Below, one piece after another: positions 1 to 6,872 of a stretch of DNA of 7,367 nt. The notes below the pieces were generated by a model. The model did no database searches and had not been told where the DNA came from. It worked only from the letters and a program-made list of their open reading frames with translations. The translations under genes and the position numbers were made by a program. The first letter of the stretch is position 1, and each line of letters opens with the position of its first letter. Source of the stretch: Rickettsiales bacterium (lineage in GTDB: Bacteria > Pseudomonadota > Alphaproteobacteria > Rickettsiales > UBA1997); assembly GCA_009693885.1 (NCBI GenBank), contig SHWK01000045.1:1-7367 (forward strand). The letters run 5' to 3'.

Positions 1-1
1 T

Positions 2-43
2 AAAGATAGAATTAAGCTAGATGTTTTCAAAGCTGGTATCTAA
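2..43 (+). CDS. possible C-terminal end of a convergent gene (partial)
   Basis: Frame 2 is open from the window edge and reads KDRIKLDVFKAGI before a TAA stop at 41-43. The residue mix looks like an ordinary protein C terminus, and the stop falls one base before the lpdA stop codon on the other strand, which would make a tight convergent gene pair. The other two plus frames are closed within the first 20 bases. Thirteen codons are too few to identify a family, and an open stretch this short is easily chance, so this is only a candidate. Confidence 0.3.
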   Translation, partial: KDRIKLDVFKAGI

Positions 44-44
44 T

Positions 45-1451
45 CTAAGCGTGAATTGCTCTTTTATCAACCGCTAATGCCGCCTCTTTCACCGCCTCGT
101 TGTAGGTGGGATGAGCGTGGCAAGTGCGGGCGATATCTTCTGCTGAGCCACCAAATTCCATTGCCATTACAACTTCGTGGATAGTGTTTCCTGCATCGCG
201 AGCAATGATGTGCGCGCCGAGAACGCGATCAGTTTTGGCGCAAGCGAGAATTTTTACGAAGCCCTGATCATCAAATGTGGCACGTGCTCGTGAGTTTGCC
301 ATCATCGAGAATTTTCCTGCTTTATAAGCGATGCCTGCTGCCTTTAATTCTTCTTCTGTTTTTCCGACTGAGGCAACTTCTGGGTGAGTGTAAATCACAT
401 TGGGGATCACATCATAATTTATATGACCTTTTTGGCCTGCGATAATTTCTGCTACGGCCACGCCTTCATCTTCGGCTTTGTGCGCTAGCATTGGGCCAGT
501 GGTGACATCTCCGATAACATAAATGTTGTTGGTGCTAGTTTGCAAATGTTTGTTTTCGATGAAGCCGCGAGCGTTTGGTTTGATGCCGACATTTTCGAGT
601 CCAAGGTTATCGCTGTTGGGTTTGCGACCGATTGCAACAAGAACTACATCTGCTTGCAATGTTTCTTTGGTGCCGCCATTTGCGGGCTCAACTTCAACGC
701 TGGCACCGTTTGCGGATTTTTTAACGGCGAGAACTTTTGTTGAAAGACGAAATTTAAATCCTTGTTTTTCGAGGATTCTTTGGAAGTTGCGCGAAACCTC
801 TGCATCCATGGCAGGCGTGATTTTATCGAGATATTCTACTACTTCAATTTCAGTGCCAAATCTGCCCCAAACTGAAGCCATTTCTAGGCCAATAACGCCA
901 GCACCAATCACGATCATTTTTTTTGGAACGCTGTCTAGATCAAGTGCGCCAGTAGATGAGACAATTATTTTTTCATCAATTTCTACTCCGGGCAAATTTG
1001 TAACTTCGCTGCCAGTGGCGATAACAAAATTTTTGGCAGTGAGTTTTTGCTTAGATCCATCTGCGTTGGTAACTTCTAAAGTATTTTTATCAAGAAATTT
1101 TCCATGACCTTCAATTGAAGTAACTTTATTTTTTTTGAAGAGGCCAGCAATTCCGCCAGTAAGGCCGGCGATTATTTCATTTTTGTTAGTGAGCATTTTT
1201 GCAACATCAATTTTTGGTGCAGAAATGCTGATTCCTAGTTTGGTGAAAGAATGTGCGGCATCGTGAAATTTGTGTGAGATTTCTAATAATGCTTTTGAGG
1301 GGATGCAGCCAACATTTAAGCAAGTTCCACCGAGGGTTTTGCGTTTTTCTACGCAGGCGGTTTTTAGGCCAAGTTGTGCGGCGCGAATAGCTGCAACATA
1401 GCCTCCAGGGCCACCACCGATAATTATTACATCGAAATTTTGCTCTGTCAT
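45..1451 (-). CDS. lpdA: dihydrolipoamide dehydrogenase (E3 of 2-oxoacid dehydrogenase complexes)
   Basis: This cytoplasmic FAD enzyme reoxidises the dihydrolipoyl groups of pyruvate, 2-oxoglutarate or branched-chain dehydrogenase complexes (or glycine cleavage) and passes the electrons to NAD+. At 468 residues it has the family's usual length. Visible landmarks are the FAD Rossmann motif GGGPGG at 12-17; the redox disulfide in GGTCLNVGC, with C44 and C49; an ATG motif at 145-147; the NAD-binding GAGVIG at 183-188; the second FAD contact YVIGD at 311-315; and the C-terminal dimer-interface motif HAHPTYNE, giving the catalytic H447/E452 pair. No key residue is missing. The ATG at 1451 sits just before the FAD motif as in homologues; it is preceded by a run of A with no Shine-Dalgarno sequence. 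A promoter lies about 20 bases upstream, so expression need not depend on panB. No E1 or E2 gene is in the window, so the partner complex cannot be named. Confidence 0.97.
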   Translation of the reverse strand: MTEQNFDVIIIGGGPGGYVAAIRAAQLGLKTACVEKRKTLGGTCLNVGCIPSKALLEISHKFHDAAHSFTKLGISISAPKIDVAKMLTNKNEIIAGLTGGIAGLFKKNKVTSIEGHGKFLDKNTLEVTNADGSKQKLTAKNFVIATGSEVTNLPGVEIDEKIIVSSTGALDLDSVPKKMIVIGAGVIGLEMASVWGRFGTEIEVVEYLDKITPAMDAEVSRNFQRILEKQGFKFRLSTKVLAVKKSANGASVEVEPANGGTKETLQADVVLVAIGRKPNSDNLGLENVGIKPNARGFIENKHLQTSTNNIYVIGDVTTGPMLAHKAEDEGVAVAEIIAGQKGHINYDVIPNVIYTHPEVASVGKTEEELKAAGIAYKAGKFSMMANSRARATFDDQGFVKILACAKTDRVLGAHIIARDAGNTIHEVVMAMEFGGSAEDIARTCHAHPTYNEAVKEAALAVDKRAIHA

Positions 1452-1472
1452 TTTTTTTAAGAAAAGTTAGGG

Positions 1473-1501
1473 ATTTTAGTATTTTTGCTATTTTGTTGCA
1501 A
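1473..1501 (-). promoter_or_regulatory. sigma70-like promoter for lpdA
   Basis: Read on the minus strand, TTGCAA (1501-1496) and TAAAAT (1478-1473) are separated by exactly 17 bases, a good match to TTGACA/TATAAT. Transcription would begin near 1466, leaving a leader of roughly 15 bases before the lpdA ATG. That is too short to hold a riboswitch and contains no Shine-Dalgarno sequence. The promoter lies between the 41-bp-arm palindrome and lpdA, so lpdA would be transcribed independently of any termination in the palindrome. This is a motif call only; AT-rich spacers give chance -10 matches. Confidence 0.5.
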
Positions 1502-1531
1502 AGTTCAATCTTTTTCTTTTTGTTTGGGTGG

Positions 1532-1679
1532 TTGAAAAATATGGAGAGTAGCGGATTGGGTGGAGAGGCTCTACTGCTCAGACACCGCGCTCATCTGATT
1601 TAAGCAAGCGTACTTGCGATGGGCGCAGAACTCGCCTCAGAGCCTCTCCACCCAATCCGCTACTCTCCATATTTTTCAA
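1532..1679. repeat. 148-bp palindromic element, perfect 41-bp inverted arms
   Basis: The left arm (1532-1572) is the exact reverse complement of the right arm (1639-1679), 41 of 41 positions. The 66-base centre folds further: an 8-bp stem pairs 1587-1594 with 1619-1626 (one G-U pair), and inside it a 5-bp stem pairs 1604-1608 with 1613-1617 around a CGTA loop. By hand count 1541-1670 is 73/130 G+C (56%), against very AT-rich flanks. The arm ends are AAAAAT on one side and ATTTTT on the other, so each strand presents a GC-rich hairpin finishing in a short T-run, a bidirectional-terminator shape. ATG codons at 1541 (plus) and 1670 (minus) open 20- and 30-codon ORFs sharing their first 11 residues. 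I see no target-site duplication and no transposase. It fits a dispersed palindromic repeat or MITE-like element, or a structured RNA/terminator; family membership is unknown. The repeat itself is certain, its nature is not. Confidence 0.93.
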
Positions 1680-1707
1680 TTCTAATTTTTTTGGAGAAAA
1701 ATTAGAA
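1680..1707. repeat. 11-bp AT-rich inverted repeat beside the palindrome
   Basis: TTCTAATTTTT (1680-1690) and AAAAATTAGAA (1697-1707) are perfect reverse complements around a 6-base loop, TTGGAG. The repeat starts on the base after the large palindrome ends. It is A/T-rich and has no T-tract after it on the minus strand, so it is a poor intrinsic terminator for panB. It could be a flank of the mobile element, a protein site, or chance in AT-rich DNA. The rest of the spacer to panB (1708-1770) holds no gene I can recognise. Confidence 0.6.
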
Positions 1708-1770
1708 AGGAGGTTTGTTATAATCACAAAACCCCAAAGAAGCTCTTAATCCGAGGAACGGGACCACAGT

Positions 1771-2565
1771 TTAAAGCAAATTCTCTTTCGCAGGAAATTT
1801 TCCACTTTTAACATCAGCAACAAACCCCTGAGCCGCCTGACCCACATCACTTACAAAATTGGCATAATTTTTAACAAATCTCGGCTTAAATTCTTGATTC
1901 AATCCAAGCACATCATCAATCACCAAAACCTGCCCATCGCAATCAAGAGAAGCCCCAATGCCAATTGTAGGAATTTTTAATGCTCGGGTAATTTGATCAG
2001 CAAGCTTTGCAGGAACGGCTTCGATAACGCAGGCGAAGGCTCCCGCAGCTTCAGCAAGTTTGGCGATTTCGATTATTTCTTGGGCAGATTTTTCATCGCG
2101 GCCCTGATATTTATAGCCGCCTATTTCGCGCACTTGTTGAGGCAATAAACCAACATGGGCCATCACCGCAATATCGTTATCAACCATCATTTTGATTGCA
2201 GCAATCGCCTCACGCGAGGTTTCTATTTTGACGGCATCGCAGCCAGTTTCATCGATAATTTTTTGCGCAGTTTCATAGGCTTGTAATGCTGATTTTTCGA
2301 ATGAGCCACAAGGAATATCAACAACAATTAATGATTGTTGTGTCGCTTTCACCACGGCACTACCGTGATTTATCATCATTTCAACACTAACATCAACAGT
2401 ATCTTTATGGCCATAAATGCACATTCCGAGTGAATCGCCAACCAAAATTATGTCGCAAAAATTATCAAGAATTTTTGCGATAGGAAAAGTGTAGGCGGTG
2501 AGGCAGGTGATTTTTTCGCGATTTTTTTTATTGAGAATATCGTGGATTGAAATTTTGTTTTTCAT
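1771..2565 (-). CDS. panB: 3-methyl-2-oxobutanoate hydroxymethyltransferase
   Basis: PanB transfers a hydroxymethyl group from 5,10-methylene-tetrahydrofolate to 2-oxoisovalerate, making ketopantoate, the first committed step towards pantothenate and CoA; it is cytoplasmic and its family forms decamers. The 264-residue length equals that of the E. coli enzyme. The TIM-barrel landmarks are present: LTAYTFPIAKILD (22-34), LVGDSLGM (41-48), metal ligands D44, D83 and E115 (family equivalents of D45, D84, E114), GGYKYQGR (149-156), the catalytic-acid motif IEAVP with E182, and IGIGA (201-205). The ATG at 2565 overlaps the asmA stop as ATGA and has no Shine-Dalgarno sequence, so translation is probably coupled to asmA. 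panC, panE and panD are not in the window, so the rest of the pathway is elsewhere or the precursor is obtained externally. Pairing with asmA is not a standard arrangement that I know. Confidence 0.96.
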   Translation of the reverse strand: MKNKISIHDILNKKNREKITCLTAYTFPIAKILDNFCDIILVGDSLGMCIYGHKDTVDVSVEMMINHGSAVVKATQQSLIVVDIPCGSFEKSALQAYETAQKIIDETGCDAVKIETSREAIAAIKMMVDNDIAVMAHVGLLPQQVREIGGYKYQGRDEKSAQEIIEIAKLAEAAGAFACVIEAVPAKLADQITRALKIPTIGIGASLDCDGQVLVIDDVLGLNQEFKPRFVKNYANFVSDVGQAAQGFVADVKSGKFPAKENLL

Positions 2566-5500
2566 TGTTTGTTAGGCGTATAAATTGCTTGCGAAGATGC
2601 ATCTTGCGGCATTGAATTGGCAGCATCAGGTTGCTGTTGTGGCGGTAAAAATGTGTTATTAGTTGCTGCTGCAGGTATTTGATCAAAAGGGGCTGTAGCT
2701 GCTGTTGACGATGGTTGAGCGCTAGGAGTTGCGGCGTTTATTGGTGCGCTCGCTTCAATTGGTGGCGCATCGGGCAATTTTAAATATTGTTTTACTTGAT
2801 CGAGATTGCTACTTTGAGCAATGCTGTTAAAATCACCTTTGAGATTTGTTGCGATATTTAGAGGGATTTGTTTTTTGAGATTTCCAGTTAAGAAAATAAT
2901 GTTTGCCAAGCCATCAATTGAATTTCTGACAAAATCAATATTGCCAGAGAATATGCCATTCGCTGCCACAGTTTCAAAATCTATTTTAAATGCATTGTCG
3001 CGACCTTTTTCGATCGTGGCTGTGCCAGTGGCTTGCTTCAAAGTGGTTATGGCACTAGGATTAAAAAGAATTTTTTCTGGATCACGCAGATCGTCGACAT
3101 AATTTTTTGGATTAAACATTTTTTTTATAAGGTCGTTTAAGCCATATTTTTCAATGGTTACTCCTGCGTTACTAAATTTTATGGAGCTATTTAAATTTTT
3201 AAAAAACTCAGTTCTGCTGCTCGCTAAAGATTCGATGCTGGCGGTTATGTTGGAGGTGGCATTAATATTTTTTATTCCCATTAAATCATATAATAATGGT
3301 TGTAATTTTATTTCAGTTAGAACAGCATTGCCACTCAAAGCCTTGTCAAATTTGATGCTGGCGACCCCTTTATAAGTTAAGTTGCCGCCATAAATATCGG
3401 CAGTGAAATTATCAAAATCAATAATTCCATCTTTTAATTTGCCAGAAATTTTTATATTTTCAGCGAGAAAATCATCAAAATAAGCACTGTCTAAATTGAT
3501 AGAAATATTTCCTTTGAATCCTTCTAAAGATGGCAGTGCGTAGAATTGATCTAGTGCAGAAATTTTGCTAGTTTGTTCCGACGAAGGCTTGCCATCATTA
3601 GTTGCAGGATATTTATCGTCAATCAAAACGGATTTATCAATACTAGAATCCGGAGTGTTTTGCAAAGATTGATAATCAAAGCTTTTTGCTCTAATTGTTA
3701 TATCAAATTTAGGGCTGGTGCCACTAATATCAACCGCTAAAGATGCAGCTAAATTAATTTTATCCGAGTTTAATTTTAACTCTCTGATTTCAAGATAGCC
3801 TTGTCCGAAGCGCATTTTTACTGATTGATCATCAAAGGTTGAATTTTTATAAACCAATCTATCAAATGATAAAGAGAGGTTGTTATTTGAGCTAAAATCA
3901 TTGAGCCAGAGAAGCTTCTTAATCAGTGATCCGGGCGATAAATAAATGTTTTGTCCGGAGGTAAAAAAATAATCATCAATCACTAAATTATTAACATGAA
4001 AATTGCTAAAAATTGATGAAGTTTTTGTTGTATATTGAATATGTATTTCTCCGAGTATTTCACTCTTTCCATCATTGATATTGAGATAGACATTATTTAG
4101 AGATGTCGAGTTTGGAATCAACATTATATCGGCGTAAAGATTGTAGTTTTTCAGATTGGCATAAATCAAATTTTGTGATTCTATATGCAGCCATTTAAAA
4201 ATATCAGCTAGCTTGGTGCCGCTTGCATCAAGGCTGCCGATAAATTTGGGGATAGTGTGGTTTTCGAGTGCGCCACTCATACGGAATATTCCACCGCCCG
4301 GAACCTCTAGTGTTAGTGGCAGAATTAATATCTCACCTTCTTTTGAAATTGTAGTATAAAGATTAACATTTTTTATTTCTTCGTTGAGATATTTTACGCG
4401 ACTAATTGTGAGCTCGGCGGTGAGATCAAAATCGCGAATATCTTTGGCAAGATTTAGCACGAGATCATTTTCCTCTTTTTTTGTTTCTATTGTTATATTG
4501 TTTGAATTATCTCCAGTTTCAACTTCGGTGGTCTCTGGTGTTGCAGCTTTGTTCTCGGCGGCAATTGCAACTTCTTTGTCACTCAACCAAATGGCATCAA
4601 GATCAACATTTTCAAGGCCCATCTTGATATCGATCAATGGTAATTTTGATGTTAAATCAATCTCAATATCGCCGCGACCATTGATAATGTTGGAGTTAAT
4701 AAAAATATTATTAATCAATATTTGCTCCGCCTCACTGACAATGCTGGCCTTAAGTTTGATTGATTTATTAGTAGGATTAATTTTGTTGTAGATAAGCCCA
4801 TCGCGCGCTACATAACTTTTATAGAAATTTTTTAGATCAAAGATTTCCGCCTCAAGTTTGCCTCTGAATTTGCTTTTTAAAAATCCAAGATTTTCTTCAG
4901 GAAAAACGCCGCTAATTTTGAAGTTTCCATAGGGAGAAGTAAGCTCTAAGACAGAGCTATTATTCTCAGAATTTTCATCATATTTTTGCCTAAATTTGGC
5001 GCTCAAATGAAAATTATTAATGATTTCTTGATTAGAAAATGAACCTTCGGCGATGACTTTCTTTTTTGAGAAAAAGGCTTGAGCATTGATGGCGCCGAGC
5101 TCTCTCTTGTTAGAAAGTTTATCATAAGCAACCCAAGTCGATTTCTCAATAAATATTTTTGGTAAATTAGCCGAATTGAAATTGGCTAAATCAAGTTTAT
5201 CAATTTTGAATAAATCAACAAATAATTTGCCGCTAATTCCGCTGTTATTTCCTGTTTTGATTGCAGGAGATGTGGCTTTTTTTGCAATAATTTCTGTGAG
5301 CGTATCCGACATTCCCACAGGCTTCTCGTCATTGCTATAATTTTGTAAAATTGCTTGCGAGAAGATAATTTTATCAACCGCAAATTCTCCCATCAAAGAT
5401 GATAAAAATGATAATTTAATGGTAATTTTTTTGGCATAAAAACTATAATTTTCACCGTCATTAACATAATTTTGCAAGAAGGCCTCGTTGATGGTGATTG

Positions 5501-5753
5501 ATGGAGAGGGCAATAATGCCACAGATACTTTTCCTTCAATTTCAAGATTTGCTTTTAAAGCAGCGCTAACTCTTTGCTCAATTTGAAATTGCAGTGCAGA
5601 ATTATTGAATAAATAAGGGATAAGAATCAATAAAAGCAGGCAGGCAAAAAAAACTGGCAAAATAATTTTATAGGCCTCAGAGGCCGCCAGTCTTGTTTTT
5701 AGGCTGTTGTAATAGCCTTTGATTTTGGTTTTGATTTTTTCTACAAATACCAT
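2562..5753 (-). CDS. AsmA-family inner-membrane/periplasmic protein
   Basis: A 1063-residue protein with the AsmA/TamB-like layout. A short basic cytoplasmic N terminus is followed by one membrane helix at about 29-49 (IILPVFFACLLLLILIPYLF). Next comes the family's first periplasmic segment at about 50-98, with a beta-strand stretch ending in LLPSPSITINEAFLQN. Long beta-rich repeats with many alternating hydrophobic residues follow, and an AsmA-like C-terminal region spans about 741-965 (SLEGFKGNISINL, then DIYGGNLTYKGVASI and TGTATIEKG). AsmA-like proteins are thought to form lipid-conducting grooves between the inner and outer membranes; that role is inferred from family. Two low-complexity parts stand out: a Glu/Thr/Asn-rich stretch near 397-428, and a 69-residue Ala/Pro/Gln/Ser-rich tail (995-1063). 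The stop overlaps panB by 4 bp. The start has no Shine-Dalgarno sequence, but the membrane helix right after it supports this ATG. Which AsmA paralogue this is cannot be told from the sequence alone. Confidence 0.85.
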   Translation of the reverse strand: MVFVEKIKTKIKGYYNSLKTRLAASEAYKIILPVFFACLLLLILIPYLFNNSALQFQIEQRVSAALKANLEIEGKVSVALLPSPSITINEAFLQNYVNDGENYSFYAKKITIKLSFLSSLMGEFAVDKIIFSQAILQNYSNDEKPVGMSDTLTEIIAKKATSPAIKTGNNSGISGKLFVDLFKIDKLDLANFNSANLPKIFIEKSTWVAYDKLSNKRELGAINAQAFFSKKKVIAEGSFSNQEIINNFHLSAKFRQKYDENSENNSSVLELTSPYGNFKISGVFPEENLGFLKSKFRGKLEAEIFDLKNFYKSYVARDGLIYNKINPTNKSIKLKASIVSEAEQILINNIFINSNIINGRGDIEIDLTSKLPLIDIKMGLENVDLDAIWLSDKEVAIAAENKAATPETTEVETGDNSNNITIETKKEENDLVLNLAKDIRDFDLTAELTISRVKYLNEEIKNVNLYTTISKEGEILILPLTLEVPGGGIFRMSGALENHTIPKFIGSLDASGTKLADIFKWLHIESQNLIYANLKNYNLYADIMLIPNSTSLNNVYLNINDGKSEILGEIHIQYTTKTSSIFSNFHVNNLVIDDYFFTSGQNIYLSPGSLIKKLLWLNDFSSNNNLSLSFDRLVYKNSTFDDQSVKMRFGQGYLEIRELKLNSDKINLAASLAVDISGTSPKFDITIRAKSFDYQSLQNTPDSSIDKSVLIDDKYPATNDGKPSSEQTSKISALDQFYALPSLEGFKGNISINLDSAYFDDFLAENIKISGKLKDGIIDFDNFTADIYGGNLTYKGVASIKFDKALSGNAVLTEIKLQPLLYDLMGIKNINATSNITASIESLASSRTEFFKNLNSSIKFSNAGVTIEKYGLNDLIKKMFNPKNYVDDLRDPEKILFNPSAITTLKQATGTATIEKGRDNAFKIDFETVAANGIFSGNIDFVRNSIDGLANIIFLTGNLKKQIPLNIATNLKGDFNSIAQSSNLDQVKQYLKLPDAPPIEASAPINAATPSAQPSSTAATAPFDQIPAAATNNTFLPPQQQPDAANSMPQDASSQAIYTPNKQ

Positions 5754-5765
5754 TATTATTTGAGC

Positions 5766-5779
5766 GATTAAATTTAATC
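5766..5779. promoter_or_regulatory. 14-bp perfect palindrome upstream of asmA
   Basis: GATTAAATTTAATC reads the same on both strands and lies 13 to 26 bases before the asmA ATG, in the spacer between asmA and the divergent barrel gene. Its place, downstream of the likely asmA -10, would suit an operator. In DNA this A/T-rich a palindrome of this length could also be chance; I recognise no specific regulator motif. Confidence 0.25.
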
Positions 5780-5812
5780 TATATTAATAATGGAGTAAAA
5801 TTAGTTATTCAA

Positions 5813-5842
5813 TTTATAATGCGATATATTATCAATTGTAAA
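5813..5842 (-). promoter_or_regulatory. candidate promoter for asmA-panB
   Basis: On the minus strand TTTACA (5842-5837) and TATAAA (5818-5813) are 18 bases apart, giving an expected start near 5806 and a leader of roughly 50 bases before asmA. This is the best hexamer pair I found in the 148-bp divergent spacer, but the region is so AT-rich that rivals exist, such as TTGAAT with TATTAA nearer the gene. Confidence 0.3.
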
Positions 5843-5874
5843 AATATTTATTGCTGAGTTGCTTTGCGAGGGCT

Positions 5875-5898
5875 TTAAAATTTATCTTCAAATTTTAA
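5875..5898 (+). promoter_or_regulatory. 9-bp inverted repeat covering the barrel-gene ribosome-binding region
   Basis: TTAAAATTT (5875-5883) and AAATTTTAA (5890-5898) are perfect reverse complements around ATCTTC, ending three bases before the ATG at 5902. In mRNA this weak A-U hairpin would occupy the place where a Shine-Dalgarno sequence would be, and none is visible. A possible promoter overlaps it, TTGCTG (5851-5856) with TTTAAA (5874-5879), 17 bases apart. If that promoter is used, the transcript would start inside the repeat and the hairpin would not form in RNA. Both readings are weak. Confidence 0.3.
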
Positions 5899-5901
5899 TC
5901 G

Positions 5902-6846
5902 ATGAAAAATAAATTCACAAAAATTTTAGCGATTTTGGGCGCTTTTTTTGTTTTAAAACCAGTGCAAGTTTTGGCTTGTGCTTGTGGATGTTCACTTTTT
6001 GATGTTGGCACCAGCTCTTTGTTGCCATCGGCTCAGGGCGGTTTGGCTTTTATTGAATATGATAATATTAGCCAAAATAAAAACTGGCACGGAACCTCTT
6101 CTTCTGATGCTTCAAACAACGAACTAAAAAAAATTGATACACAAATTGTTACTGTTGGCGGGCAATATATGTTCAATCGCAAATGGGGCGTGATGGCTAG
6201 AGCGCCTTATGTTCTGCGCAATGTAAAATCTGCCACATCCAGCGATGAAGAAGAAAATGATGCGGGAACAATTTCGCAAAAACATAATTCTGTAGGTGAT
6301 GTAAAAGTTCATGCGATTTATTCAGGCCTTTTTGATGATATGTCAACTGGTCTAACTTTTGGTTTAAAATTGCCAACAGGCGCCAATAAACAAGCGGGTT
6401 TTGATAGTGATACGCAAATCGGCAATGGTTCAACTGATATAATTTTAGGCGCTTATCACATGGGTTACATTAATCAAGGCGCTACTCTCGGTTGGTTTTC
6501 GCAGCTAAGTTGGCAAAAACCAATTATTACCAAAAGTGATTTTCATCCAGGAGACGAAGCAAGTCTCTCGATTGGCTCCTATTATAGCTTGGGAAGGGTT
6601 GCTAATTTTTCCAAAGTTTCACCGATGCTGCAAATCATTACCTCTAAAAAATCAAGTGATAGCGGTTTAAATGCTGATAAATCAAATAGTGGCTATAGTC
6701 GCGCCTTTATTGCTCCAGGGGTTGAATTAAATTTTGCGCAATTCAAAATTTATGCCGATGTTGAATTGCCAATTTATGAAAATGTTCGAGGCAATCAATT
6801 GGCGGTAGCGCGAATTTTTAAGCTGATTTTGGGATATAAGTTTTAA
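5902..6846 (+). CDS. outer-membrane beta-barrel protein with N-terminal CACGC cluster
   Basis: A 314-residue exported protein. Residues 1-25 form a signal peptide: basic MKNKFTK, a hydrophobic core, then VLA before cysteine. Cleavage after A25 by signal peptidase I is plausible; VLAC also passes a loose lipobox, so a lipid-anchored C26 cannot be excluded. The mature protein begins with C26, C28 and C30 (CACGCS), then FDVGTSSLLPS. The rest alternates short polar loops with amphipathic strands typical of a porin-like barrel, including GGQYMFNRKWGVMARAPY, GLTFGLKLPTGAN and LGWFSQLSW, and ends in ILGYKF. A terminal Phe is the usual BAM recognition signal. Proteins with this CACGC-FDVGTSS start and NRxWG...PY motif are, as far as I recall, usually annotated only as hypothetical or 'transporter'; substrate unknown. 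The cysteines are not a CxxCH haem site; metal binding or disulfide formation is inference. The gene is divergent from asmA, and its stop is 26 bases from the tRNA 3' end. Confidence 0.8.
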   Translation: MKNKFTKILAILGAFFVLKPVQVLACACGCSLFDVGTSSLLPSAQGGLAFIEYDNISQNKNWHGTSSSDASNNELKKIDTQIVTVGGQYMFNRKWGVMARAPYVLRNVKSATSSDEEENDAGTISQKHNSVGDVKVHAIYSGLFDDMSTGLTFGLKLPTGANKQAGFDSDTQIGNGSTDIILGAYHMGYINQGATLGWFSQLSWQKPIITKSDFHPGDEASLSIGSYYSLGRVANFSKVSPMLQIITSKKSSDSGLNADKSNSGYSRAFIAPGVELNFAQFKIYADVELPIYENVRGNQLAVARIFKLILGYKF

Positions 6847-6872
6847 ACAAAGGCAATTTCTGCGCACTAAAA

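Noticed and set aside
523..1107. 194-codon plus-strand ORF opposite lpdA
   Set aside because: It lies wholly inside lpdA, whose every active-site motif is intact; the peptide is a shadow with no recognisable domain.
1532..1679. CRISPR or attachment-site reading of the palindrome
   Set aside because: There is only one inverted pair, no direct repeats or spacers, no integrase or cas gene, and no duplicated flank.
1741..1770. tRNA-like string CTCTTAATCCGAGG (recalls the anticodon arm of a tRNA-Lys with CUU)
   Set aside because: No acceptor stem, D arm or TTCRA T loop can be placed around it; a chance match to a short motif.
4384..4791. 135-codon plus-strand ORF opposite asmA
   Set aside because: It is antisense to the AsmA-like gene, Ser/Leu/Ile-rich as expected from reading its codons backwards, with no start signal of its own.
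5186..5383. 65-codon minus-strand ORF inside asmA in another frame
   Set aside because: It overlaps asmA on the same strand; the Lys/Leu/Ser-rich peptide has no motif, and the asmA frame is unbroken here.
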